NCBI GenBank assembly: GCA_031261365.1
Contig: JAISJY010000088.1
Location: forward strand, 1 to 16,175
Length of the DNA: 16,175 bases
Direction of reading: 5' to 3'
From: Caryophanales bacterium
GTDB taxonomy: Bacteria; Bacillota_I; Bacilli_A; RFN20; JAISJY01
The position numbers and the translations under genes are program-made. Below are positions 1 through 7,197 of the stretch, piece by piece (the stretch's first letter is position 1; each line of letters opens with the position of its first letter). A model generated the notes under the pieces. That model saw only the letters and a program-made list of their open reading frames with translations, ran no database searches and was not told the origin of the DNA.

Positions 1-1
1 T

Positions 2-79
2 TTTGAAGTCGGTGAAGGTATTGAAAAAAGAGTTGATGATTTTGCGGCTGAGGTCGCTAGACAAGTCAGCGGAAATTAG
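2..79 (+). CDS. tsf: Elongation factor Ts, C-terminal end (partial)
   Basis: The first 25 codons visible, ending in TAG, read as the C-terminal tail of EF-Ts (FEVGEGIEKR, then a VDDFAAEVARQ stretch). EF-Ts is the guanine-nucleotide exchange factor for EF-Tu in translation elongation. The GEGIEK motif followed by a short amphipathic helix is the usual ending of the family. The gene begins before the window, and its position directly upstream of pyrH and frr is the standard Bacillota order (rpsB-tsf-pyrH-frr), which supports the call on a very short fragment. Confidence 0.85.
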   Translation, partial: FEVGEGIEKRVDDFAAEVARQVSGN

Positions 80-83
80 AACT

Positions 84-109
84 AAGGCACTCTTATGAGT
101 GCTTTTTTT
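84..109 (+). terminator. Rho-independent terminator or attenuator between tsf and pyrH
   Basis: A perfect 6-bp stem GCACTC/GAGTGC (87-92 with 97-102) encloses a TTAT loop and is followed directly by seven T residues (103-109). A84-G86 can extend the stem into the T tract. The Shine-Dalgarno of pyrH (AGGAG, 112-116) starts two bases after the T run, so no promoter fits between the hairpin and pyrH. Expression of pyrH must therefore come from read-through or from a promoter inside tsf. Confidence 0.8.
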
Positions 110-122
110 ATAGGAGAAAACT

Positions 123-836
123 ATGATAAAATACAAAAGAATTTTGTTAAAGATTTCAGGGGAATCTCTTCAAGGCGAAGAAAGGATTTTAGATAAGACA
201 AAATTAGTTAAAATTGCTGACATTATTAAAGATTTAGTTGAAGAAAAAGTTCAAGTAAGTGTGGTGGTGGGAGCAGGAAATATTTGGAGAGGTGCTTTAG
301 CTACAGAAATTGATATGGAGCGTATCACAGCCGATTATATGGGAATGTTAGGAACGGTAATTAATTGTTTAGCTTTGCAAAGTATTTTAGAAAAAAGAGG
401 TTTAGCAACTAGAGTTTGTTCGTCTTTACCTATTCCAGCAGTTTGTGAGCCTTATATTAGAAAGAAAGCTTTACATCATTTAGAAGAAGGCAGAGTCGTA
501 TTATTGGCAGGAGGGACAGGTAATCCTTTCTTTACAACAGATACTACAGCAGCTTTAAGAGCTAGTGAGTTAGGTTGTGAGATTATTTTAATGGCTAAAA
601 ATGGGACAGATGGTATTTTAGATAAAGACCCTCGGCAATATAATGATGCTAAATTAATTAAAAAATTATCTTATAATGAATTGATAAGATTAGATTTAAA
701 AGTAATGGATGCAACGGCTGTTACTTTATTAAGAGATAATGATATTTTATTAAGAGTTTTCAACATTAATGACCCTGAAAATATTAAAAGGATTGTAAAT
801 GGAGAGAATATTGGTACAATAGTAGTAAAGGAGTAA
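123..836 (+). CDS. pyrH: UMP kinase
   Basis: Cytosolic UMP kinase that phosphorylates UMP to UDP with ATP, the committed step to UTP and CTP and to UDP-sugars for the envelope. The 237-residue length fits the bacterial hexameric PyrH of the amino acid kinase family. Visible motifs are KISGES (10-15), the glycine-rich nucleotide loop VGAGNIWRG (49-57), ITADYMGMLGTV (68-79) for UMP binding, GGTGNPFFTTDTTAAL (130-145), and KNGTDGILDKDP (159-170) near the ATP site. The loop reads GAGN where GGGN is more usual. The start is set by AGGAG six bases upstream. It is the first gene of a tight run pyrH-frr-uppS-cdsA-dxr and lies just after a terminator-like hairpin. Confidence 0.97.
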   Translation: MIKYKRILLKISGESLQGEERILDKTKLVKIADIIKDLVEEKVQVSVVVGAGNIWRGALATEIDMERITADYMGMLGTVINCLALQSILEKRGLATRVCSSLPIPAVCEPYIRKKALHHLEEGRVVLLAGGTGNPFFTTDTTAALRASELGCEIILMAKNGTDGILDKDPRQYNDAKLIKKLSYNELIRLDLKVMDATAVTLLRDNDILLRVFNINDPENIKRIVNGENIGTIVVKE

Positions 837-839
837 ACA

Positions 840-1379
840 ATGGATTTTAATATTATTAAAGAAAAGATGCAGAAGACAGTTTCAAGTTTTACAGAAGAGT
901 TAGGTTCAATTAGAACAGGTAGGGCAAATGCGACCATTTTAGATAAAATAAAAGTAGATTATTTTGGTTATCCGACAGCTTTAAGAGATGTGGCTAAAGT
1001 GGCAGTTCCTGATGGTCGAACAATTACTATCACTCCTTATGAAACAAATGTTTTAAAAGATATAGAAAAAGCTATTAATGCTAGTGGTATTGGTTTAAAT
1101 CCTAATAACAATGGTACAATGATTATTTTATCTATTCCTTCTTTAACAGAAGACAGAAGAAAAGAATTAGCAAAACAAGTTAGCAAACTTAATGAAGGTG
1201 CTAAAGTTGCGATTAGAAATATTAGGCGAGATTACATGGAAACTAGTAAGAAAGATAAAAATACGAGTGAAGACCAAAGAAAAAGAGATGAAAAAGAGAT
1301 TCAAAAAATTACTGATGAATATAGTAAAAAAATAGATGATACTAGTGCCGTTAAAGAAAAAGAAATAATGACAGTTTAA
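840..1379 (+). CDS. frr: Ribosome recycling factor
   Basis: RRF acts with EF-G to split post-termination ribosomes into subunits. The 179-residue protein is a few residues shorter than the usual 185 but covers both domains. The diagnostic GSIRTGRANA segment (22-31) lies in the long-helix domain. The proline-containing domain II segment follows, then SIPSLTEDRRKELAKQVSKL and the IRNIRRD helix return to the bundle. An AAAGGAG ribosome site sits in the last codons of pyrH and the ATG follows its stop by three bases, so the two genes are translated from one message. The synteny pyrH-frr-uppS is typical. Confidence 0.97.
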   Translation: MDFNIIKEKMQKTVSSFTEELGSIRTGRANATILDKIKVDYFGYPTALRDVAKVAVPDGRTITITPYETNVLKDIEKAINASGIGLNPNNNGTMIILSIPSLTEDRRKELAKQVSKLNEGAKVAIRNIRRDYMETSKKDKNTSEDQRKRDEKEIQKITDEYSKKIDDTSAVKEKEIMTV

Positions 1380-1381
1380 TA

Positions 1382-2077
1382 ATGGTTGATTCTCTTGCCC
1401 AGCATGTAGCTATTATTATGGACGGGAATGGTCGGTGGGCAAAGGCTAGAGGGTACCCCCGCAGTTTTGGTCATAAAAAAGGTAGTGAAAACATAGAAAA
1501 CATTTTAAAAGAAGCTATTGCTTTGAAAATACCTTATCTTTCTTTGTATACCTTTTCTTTAGAAAACAATAAAAGAGAACAAAAAGAAATAGATTATTTA
1601 TTTAATTTATTAAAGATATATTTTAAAAAAGAGGTCAAGAGATTATTAAAAAATGATATTAGAGTTAGGTTTTTAGGTTTTACAGAACTTTTATCTAAAG
1701 ATATTCAAGAAGTTTTTCAAGAGACAAGTGAGCAAACTAAACATTGTCAAAGTTTAAACTTAAATATTTGTTTTAATTATGGGGGACAACAAGAAATAAT
1801 TAGAGCAAGTAAATTATTGGCAAGAGATTATAAAGAGAATAAAATAGATTTAGATAAGGTTAATTTTAATGATTATCTTTTTACTAAAGATATGCCTTTT
1901 GTTGATGTTTTAATTAGAACAGGCAAAGAACTTCGGATTAGTAATTTCTTTTTGTTTCAAAGTGCTTATGCTGAGTTTTTCTTTACTGATACTTTATGGC
2001 CTGACTTTACACCTAAAGAATTTAGGAGTATAATATTAGCATATCAGGAGCGAAATAGACGCTTTGGAGGATTATGA
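1382..2077 (+). CDS. uppS: Undecaprenyl diphosphate synthase (cis-prenyltransferase)
   Basis: Makes the C55 isoprenoid diphosphate from farnesyl diphosphate and isopentenyl diphosphate; this is the lipid carrier for peptidoglycan and other wall polymers. Motifs in order: HVAIIMDGNGRWAKARG (8-24) with catalytic Asp14, FGHKKG (29-34), YTFSLENNKREQKEI (56-70), FNYGGQQEII (131-140), and RTGKELRISNFFLFQSAYAE (179-198) followed by WPDF. The 231-residue length is at the short end for the family. The ENW commonly seen in the third motif reads ENN. The start is two bases after frr with no strong Shine-Dalgarno, which suggests translational coupling; the stop TGA overlaps the cdsA start. It implies that the cell makes a murein wall or another undecaprenyl-linked polymer. 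Confidence 0.97.
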   Translation: MVDSLAQHVAIIMDGNGRWAKARGYPRSFGHKKGSENIENILKEAIALKIPYLSLYTFSLENNKREQKEIDYLFNLLKIYFKKEVKRLLKNDIRVRFLGFTELLSKDIQEVFQETSEQTKHCQSLNLNICFNYGGQQEIIRASKLLARDYKENKIDLDKVNFNDYLFTKDMPFVDVLIRTGKELRISNFFLFQSAYAEFFFTDTLWPDFTPKEFRSIILAYQERNRRFGGL

Positions 2078-2997
2078 AGACTAGAATAATGACATCTATT
2101 ATAATGATGGTAACAATTATTCCGATTATCTTATTGGGTGGTATTCCTTTTTATGTTTTATTATTATTAGTGGTTATTTTAGGAAGTATGGAAATATTTA
2201 ATGCTTTTAAAAGTGAAACAAGTGAATTAGTTGAATACGCGGATGCTGAACCTAAACTTATAACAAAAGGTTGGCCTTTAAGTTTAAAGATAATCAATGT
2301 TTTATTTGTTATTTCTTTTATTATTTATCCTTTTTTATGGCAAATAATTAATAAAGAGCCTATTTCTTTTGCTTTAAGTAACTTTATTTTTCCAATTGTT
2401 TTAGTTGTTGCTTATATTTCATTACTTTTAATTTGGGCAGTTCTTGATAAAAGAATACAGTTGAAACATTTATTTTTTGTTGGTTTCTTTTCCATATTCT
2501 TTGGTATTGCTTTACAAAGTATTTTATTATTAAGAGGTATAGAAACTGATAATTTATTGCTTTTTTATTTTAATAAAGGCTTTTATCTTTTGTTTTTCCC
2601 TTTGTTAATTTGTATATTGACTGATACTTTTGCTTATTTTATTGGTTTTTGTTTTGGTTTAATTAAAGGTTATCAAAGACATAAACTCATTGAAAGAGTA
2701 TCGCCTAAAAAGACAATAGAAGGAGCAGTGGGTGGTTTTCTTTTTGGAGCTTTAATTCCTTTTGCTTTTGCTGTTGCTTTTAATTGGTTAAACTTAGCTT
2801 GGTGGGCTGTTTTATTAATTAGTAGTTTTCTAAGTATAATTGCTCAATTTGGTGATTTAGTTTTTTCCTTAATAAAAAGAAACTATGGTTTAAAAGATTT
2901 CTCTAATATTTTTCCGGGTCATGGGGGGATTTTTGATAGATTAGATTCTATTTTATTTGCGTGTATTACTTTTGCTTGTATCATTAGTTTATTATGA
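2074..2997 (+). CDS. cdsA: Phosphatidate cytidylyltransferase (CDP-diacylglycerol synthase)
   Basis: Integral membrane enzyme converting phosphatidic acid and CTP to CDP-diacylglycerol, the precursor of phosphatidylglycerol and cardiolipin. About eight hydrophobic segments are visible, beginning with residues 9-36. The family signature runs from Ser265 to Asp291: SLIKRNYGLKD, then FPGHGGIFDRLD, with the metal-binding aspartates in place. Upstream conserved blocks DTFAYFIG (184-191) and RVSPKKTIEG (208-217) are also present. The 307 residues include a loop of about 25 residues (46-70) after the first helices. It overlaps uppS by ATGA and dxr by ATGA. Its product feeds phosphatidylglycerol, the donor for the LtaS-like enzyme encoded further downstream. 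Confidence 0.97.
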   Translation: MKTRIMTSIIMMVTIIPIILLGGIPFYVLLLLVVILGSMEIFNAFKSETSELVEYADAEPKLITKGWPLSLKIINVLFVISFIIYPFLWQIINKEPISFALSNFIFPIVLVVAYISLLLIWAVLDKRIQLKHLFFVGFFSIFFGIALQSILLLRGIETDNLLLFYFNKGFYLLFFPLLICILTDTFAYFIGFCFGLIKGYQRHKLIERVSPKKTIEGAVGGFLFGALIPFAFAVAFNWLNLAWWAVLLISSFLSIIAQFGDLVFSLIKRNYGLKDFSNIFPGHGGIFDRLDSILFACITFACIISLL

Positions 2998-4127
2998 AGA
3001 ACATCTTTTTATTTGGTTGTTCTGGTTCTATTGGAAAACAAACTATTGAGGTTATTAAACAACATCAAGACCTTTTTAATTTAGTTGGGGTTTCGGTTCA
3101 TACTAATTTAACTTATTTAAAAGAAATAGTTAAAGAGTTTAATTTAAAATATGTTTTAATAAGTGACCCCAAGAGTTATCTTGATTATAATTATTCTAAA
3201 TATAACGATATAGAAAAGGTAATCAAAGAATCTAAAGCTGATTATGTAGTAAACGCGGTTGTCGGCTCAGCAGGTTTAAAGATAACATTAAAGACTTTGG
3301 AATTAGGCATAGATTTAGGTTTAGCTAATAAAGAATCTCTAGTGGTGGCAGGTAATTTAGTTAATACTTTATTAAAGAAGAGCAAAAGTAAATTGTATCC
3401 TATTGATTCTGAACATTCGGCTATTTTTCAATGTTTAAAAGGAGAAAAGAAAAGTCAAATTAAGAATATTATAATAACAGCCTCTGGTGGACCTTTTAAA
3501 GATTTAAGTTTAAAGGAATTAGAAAATGTTAAAAAAGAAGATGCTTTAAAACATCCTACTTGGAATATGGGAGCGAAGATAAGCATTGATTCAGCTACTT
3601 TAGTTAATAAAGGGTTAGAGATAATTGAGGCTTTTTATTTATTTAAAGTTCCTTTAAGAAAAATTAAAGTTTTAATTCACCCTCAAAGTATTGTTCATTC
3701 TTTAGTTGAGTTTATTGATGGTTCTATTAAAGCCCAATTAGGAACTCCTAGTATGTTAGTGCCTATTCAATATGCTTTAAGTTATCCCAATAGAATTACT
3801 TTAACAAATTATGAAACAGATTTATCTTTGAGTAAATTAGAGTTTAGAAAGGTTGATTTAAAAAGATTTGAAGCTATTAAATTAGCTTATGATGTTTTAA
3901 GAAAACAAGGTATTATGCCTTTAGTCTTTAATCAAGCCAATGAGGAAGCAGTTAAAGCTTTTTTAAATGATGAAATTAACTTTGGACAAATTACAGAGGT
4001 CATTAAATACTGTGTTGAAGAGACTACTAATATTAAAGAAATAGATTTAGGAATAATAGAGAGTAGTATGCTAAAGGCTTCTTTTTTAGCTAGAGAGTAT
4101 ATTAAGAAGCTGAAAAGTAAAATATAA
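2994..4127 (+). CDS. dxr: 1-deoxy-D-xylulose 5-phosphate reductoisomerase
   Basis: Second enzyme of the MEP isoprenoid pathway: rearranges and reduces DXP to MEP with NADPH and a divalent metal. NADPH loop GCSGSIGKQT (8-17) is intact. ANKES (111-115), PIDSEHSAI (136-144) with metal ligands Asp138 and Glu140, SGGPF (164-168), and HPTWNMGAKISIDSATLVNK (187-206) followed by GLE with ligand Glu209 all match the family. IHPQSIVHS (228-236) continues the substrate site. The 377-residue length is normal. It begins inside cdsA (ATGA overlap) and ends the first gene cluster. In many Bacillota rseP follows directly; here a 5.4-kb block intervenes. No terminator hairpin is visible after the stop. Confidence 0.97.
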   Translation: MKNIFLFGCSGSIGKQTIEVIKQHQDLFNLVGVSVHTNLTYLKEIVKEFNLKYVLISDPKSYLDYNYSKYNDIEKVIKESKADYVVNAVVGSAGLKITLKTLELGIDLGLANKESLVVAGNLVNTLLKKSKSKLYPIDSEHSAIFQCLKGEKKSQIKNIIITASGGPFKDLSLKELENVKKEDALKHPTWNMGAKISIDSATLVNKGLEIIEAFYLFKVPLRKIKVLIHPQSIVHSLVEFIDGSIKAQLGTPSMLVPIQYALSYPNRITLTNYETDLSLSKLEFRKVDLKRFEAIKLAYDVLRKQGIMPLVFNQANEEAVKAFLNDEINFGQITEVIKYCVEETTNIKEIDLGIIESSMLKASFLAREYIKKLKSKI

Positions 4128-4141
4128 AACAAATAATATTG

Positions 4142-4147
4142 TATAAT
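4142..4147 (+). promoter_or_regulatory. Possible -10 element (TATAAT) upstream of the glycosyltransferase gene
   Basis: A perfect TATAAT lies 50 bases before the TTG start of the downstream gene. The run TATAATTTATTA that it begins is identical to the one in the rseP promoter at 9507-9518. No convincing -35 is seen at 16-18 bases, and the upstream TG is one base out of register for a canonical extended -10. In AT-rich DNA a chance match is possible. Confidence 0.35.
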
Positions 4148-4153
4148 TTATTA

Positions 4154-4195
4154 ATGAAAAAACTTTTACAATGGTTTCTTCTATGGGGAGGTTAA
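4154..4195 (+). CDS. Possible 13-codon leader peptide before the glycosyltransferase gene
   Basis: An ATG reading frame encodes MKKLLQWFLLWGG and ends in TAA one base before the TTG start at 4197. The peptide has two lysines followed by a hydrophobic, Trp-containing core, as in short membrane-active or leader peptides. Its last codons overlap the GGGGAGG ribosome site of the next gene, so its translation could open or block that site. It has no Shine-Dalgarno. If the TATAAT at 4142-4147 is real, transcription would start at about its ATG and the message would be leaderless. It is not in frame with the next gene. In so short a frame chance cannot be excluded. Confidence 0.25.
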   Translation: MKKLLQWFLLWGG

Positions 4196-4199
4196 TTTG
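4185..4199 (+). promoter_or_regulatory. Strong ribosome binding site deciding a TTG start
   Basis: GGGGAGG at 4185-4191 lies five bases before TTG at 4197-4199. The reading frame from this TTG begins MKILILSTKHTGMGH, the expected N-terminus of a GT28/MGDG-synthase fold. No in-frame ATG precedes the conserved glycine loop, so TTG is the start. Confidence 0.8.
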
Positions 4200-5318
4200 A
4201 AAATCTTAATATTATCAACTAAACATACAGGAATGGGGCATACTTCAATTGCTAATTCAATTATAAGTGAGTGTAATGATAGAAATATTGAAACAAAAGT
4301 TGTTGATATGTTGGAGTTGGCAGCTAAATTTGTTTTTAATCAAGCATCTGCTTATGGGGCAATGGTTGAACATAATCCTAAGAGATACGAGAGGTTATAT
4401 CATTTTGCAGAATATCATCATGAGTTACAAGGTTGGTTTTTTACTTGGGGTTTAATTAAAAAGTTTAGAAAGATACTAGATGAATATCAACCAGATATTG
4501 TCGTGTCTGTTCACCCTAATTATGTTTATAATATTATGCGAATAAAGAAAAGATATAAATATAATTTTAAGTTTGTAGTAGTTATAGCAGACCCTGTAAC
4601 ACCTAATAGTTGTTTTGTACACCCTGAAGCTGACCTTAATATTATTCCAACTCAGGATGCTATTGATTTTTTAAGTCAAGAAATTAAAGTTGATTTATCT
4701 ACTTATAAAATGGCGGTTAATATTTTACCTGTTAGAAGAGAAATTGTAGAAGCTAGTAAACATATTACTTTACAAGACATTGAAAATTATCAAATAAGTG
4801 ATCCTTTTAAGGTTGTTATTATTTCAGGAGGAGATGGAGCAAGTAATTATGATGATTTAATTAATGATTTATCTACTATTCCTCATATTCATATCACGGC
4901 AGTTTGTGGCAAGAATAAAGAAAACAAAGAAAAATTAACTTTAAAGTATCAAGATCAAGGAAATGTGGAGATTTTAGGTTTTGTGGAAGATATGCAGAAA
5001 CTTATCTCGACTCAAGATATGGGTATTTTAAGGGCTAGTCCTAATACAATTTTAGAGTTTATCTCTTTTGCAGTGCCTGTTATTTTAATTGGGACTATTT
5101 TAGGGCAAGAGAGAGGAAATATTACTTTTGTTGAGAAAAATAAAATAGGTTTTTATTGCCAAGATAGTCAAGAAGTTTGTCAGAAATTAAAAGAAATATT
5201 AAGTGAACCTTTAAAGATAAAAGAATTAAAAAGAAATGAATTGAACTTGAGACAATTAAATGCAGCTTCTACTTTAGTTGATAAGATAGTTTCTGTTGTG
5301 AAAGATGAGCAAAAATAA
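4197..5318 (+). CDS. MGDG-synthase/UgtP-type glycosyltransferase, probably on diacylglycerol
   Basis: GT-B glycosyltransferase of the MGDG synthase/GT28 group. Such enzymes move a sugar from a UDP-sugar onto diacylglycerol at the cytosolic membrane face, making glycolipids that serve as membrane lipids or lipoteichoic acid anchors. The N-terminal half has the glycine loop TKHTGMGHTSIA (8-19), the acceptor-domain segment YHFAEYHHELQGWF (68-81), and the VSVHPNY (103-109) and VVVIADPVTPN (127-137) strands. The C-terminal donor domain begins near KVVIISGGDGAS (205-216) and ends with RASPNTILEFISFAVPVI (279-296) and GQERGN (303-308). There are no transmembrane helices; membrane contact is likely peripheral. 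It starts at TTG and its end overlaps the LtaS-like gene by 14 bases, so the two are probably co-translated. The sugar and exact lipid acceptor are not readable from the sequence; MurG-like activity is unlikely. Confidence 0.85.
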   Translation: MKILILSTKHTGMGHTSIANSIISECNDRNIETKVVDMLELAAKFVFNQASAYGAMVEHNPKRYERLYHFAEYHHELQGWFFTWGLIKKFRKILDEYQPDIVVSVHPNYVYNIMRIKKRYKYNFKFVVVIADPVTPNSCFVHPEADLNIIPTQDAIDFLSQEIKVDLSTYKMAVNILPVRREIVEASKHITLQDIENYQISDPFKVVIISGGDGASNYDDLINDLSTIPHIHITAVCGKNKENKEKLTLKYQDQGNVEILGFVEDMQKLISTQDMGILRASPNTILEFISFAVPVILIGTILGQERGNITFVEKNKIGFYCQDSQEVCQKLKEILSEPLKIKELKRNELNLRQLNAASTLVDKIVSVVKDEQK

Positions 5319-7197
5319 GTTCTTTCTTTTTATTTTAAAGCATATTCATGAAATATTATTTGTTTTATTTGCTTTATTATTAGAATATTTTTCTGTTTTA
5401 TTGATGACTAAAAAGTTTTACATTATTAACCCTATTCCTTTATTTATTTTTTTAGGGGTTCTTTTATTAATAGGTCTTATTATTAAAAATAAGACGGCTG
5501 AATTAATTTATTTTGCTGTTATGTTAATGGTAATTGGAGTTGGTAATATTGCTTTACAAAATGGTTTTTTCTTACAAGGGGAAGCTGTTTTTAAGATAGA
5601 ACAATTAACTTTTATGGATGATGGATTAGGTATTGTAAGTCCTTCTAGTTTATATTTGAATTGGTTTTATATTATAATGTTATTTGTTTTTTCTTTATCT
5701 TTTGTGGCTGTTCTTTTTATTAAAAAAGTTAAAGATTTTCTTTATACTCCTAAACCATATACTAAAACTCATTTAATTTTAGGGATTTGTACTACTATTA
5801 TGCTTCCTTCTTTTTTACCTTTAATGTTGGTGAGTAGTGGTTATCAAAAATATGATTATCAAGAATATAGAAAAGGTTATGAAAATAGTTTAAATAAATA
5901 TGGTGTTTTGGGTAATTTTCTTTTGGAAGTAGTCGGGCAAAATAATAAACCCATTAAATTAAGTTCTGATTATTTAAATGAGCATAAAACTATTGTTACT
6001 TCTAATAATACAACGAGTGTTGATAAAAACTTAATTGTAATACTTGTGGAAACTTTTGAATGGTGGGGGTTTATTCAAGATAGTGAAAAGTTCCCTAATG
6101 GTTTACAAGGTTTCTCTCAAAATGATTTAGAAAGTCTTTTTCCTAATCTTTATAGATTATATAATGGTCAAGCTATAGTTGGAGAAAACCATTATGTTAA
6201 AGATAAAACGAATGAAACAGAGGGGGAGATTATTTTAGGTTCTATTCCTTTTAAGAATAATTTTAATGATTTTAATGATGTTGATTATTATTTTGGTCTT
6301 CCGAAGATGTTTAAAGAGAAATACCCTGAGGCAATTACTCAATATTTTCATAATAATAAATTGAAAATGTATGATAGATTTTCTTATATTTCTTCTTTTG
6401 GTTTTGAAAAGGTTTATGGAGAGGATGAGATATTAGCTTTAGATAATTATAATTATGATAGATTAGAATATCAAACAGCCACAATAGCTGAATCAATGAT
6501 AACCGATAGTAGTTTTATTTTAAATAATAAAGAAATTATGTTTCCTCTTGATAAACAATTTTTTACTTTTTGGTTAACTTTAACAATGCATAGTCCTTAT
6601 GATTTTGAGAGAGCTATTTTTGCAGATAATAAAGCTGAATTATTAAGTAAAACTAATGTCAATTTATCAAATGAGGTTATTAATTATTGTATTTCAGTGA
6701 TGGATTTTGATAAGAGTTTAGGTATTATCTTTGATTATTTACAAGAGAATAATTTATTAGAGACAACGACTATAGTTTTTCAAGGAGACCACAATGCTTA
6801 TATGGGAGCTTTGAGTAATACAGTAAAAAATGTTACTAATGATAATGCGGAGAATAATAGATTACCTTTATTTATTTATGATAAAGACTTACAAAGTGAT
6901 GATTTAGATTTGAGTATTTCTTCAACATATAGTCTTGTTCCAACTCTTTTAGAATTGTTTGATATTCCTTATATTAAAGAAATGTATATTAATGATTCTT
7001 TATTTCGAGAAGATAAAATAGTTTATTTGTATTCTTATGCTTACTCATTTTTTATTGATAAATATGGTTTGTTTAATTCTTTAAAAGGTAAAATGACAGC
7101 AGAGGAATTAGACAATAGAGAAAAAGTTATTGACTGTTTTGTGACAAGACAAGGTATTATTGATAATTATTATTACTATCAAAAAGTAAAAAATTAA
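5305..7197 (+). CDS. LTA synthase family phosphoglycerol transferase (sulfatase fold)
   Basis: Polytopic membrane enzyme with an extracellular alkaline phosphatase/sulfatase-fold domain. Family members transfer glycerol phosphate from phosphatidylglycerol to a glycolipid or growing polyglycerol-phosphate chain. Five hydrophobic segments (about 6-33, 43-60, 66-86, 116-138, 155-177) match the LtaS layout, followed by the catalytic domain from about 240. By alignment from memory with LtaS, metal and nucleophile residues are present: Glu249 (ILVETFE), Thr302 (DKTNETEGE), His429 (TMHSPY), and Asp495-His496 (QGDHN). The glycerol-phosphate pocket differs: HNNKLKMYDR (349-358) has Asn and Tyr where LtaS has Asp and Trp. 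The 630-residue length is typical. The chosen ATG keeps helix 1; it overlaps the upstream glycosyltransferase by 14 bases, a pairing that fits anchor glycolipid plus polymer synthesis. Whether it is polymerase, primase or lipid-modifying enzyme is open. Confidence 0.88.
   Translation: MSKNKFFLFILKHIHEILFVLFALLLEYFSVLLMTKKFYIINPIPLFIFLGVLLLIGLIIKNKTAELIYFAVMLMVIGVGNIALQNGFFLQGEAVFKIEQLTFMDDGLGIVSPSSLYLNWFYIIMLFVFSLSFVAVLFIKKVKDFLYTPKPYTKTHLILGICTTIMLPSFLPLMLVSSGYQKYDYQEYRKGYENSLNKYGVLGNFLLEVVGQNNKPIKLSSDYLNEHKTIVTSNNTTSVDKNLIVILVETFEWWGFIQDSEKFPNGLQGFSQNDLESLFPNLYRLYNGQAIVGENHYVKDKTNETEGEIILGSIPFKNNFNDFNDVDYYFGLPKMFKEKYPEAITQYFHNNKLKMYDRFSYISSFGFEKVYGEDEILALDNYNYDRLEYQTATIAESMITDSSFILNNKEIMFPLDKQFFTFWLTLTMHSPYDFERAIFADNKAELLSKTNVNLSNEVINYCISVMDFDKSLGIIFDYLQENNLLETTTIVFQGDHNAYMGALSNTVKNVTNDNAENNRLPLFIYDKDLQSDDLDLSISSTYSLVPTLLELFDIPYIKEMYINDSLFREDKIVYLYSYAYSFFIDKYGLFNSLKGKMTAEELDNREKVIDCFVTRQGIIDNYYYYQKVKN

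Noticed and set aside
671..937. 88-codon reverse-strand frame over pyrH and frr
   Set aside because: It lies inside two well-supported genes, has no ribosome site and no recognisable domain.
3932..4132. 66-codon reverse-strand frame over the end of dxr
   Set aside because: It is antisense to conserved DXR codons and shows no independent features.
4267..4455. 62-codon forward frame within the glycosyltransferase gene
   Set aside because: It is a shifted frame within a gene whose motifs are intact in the main frame.
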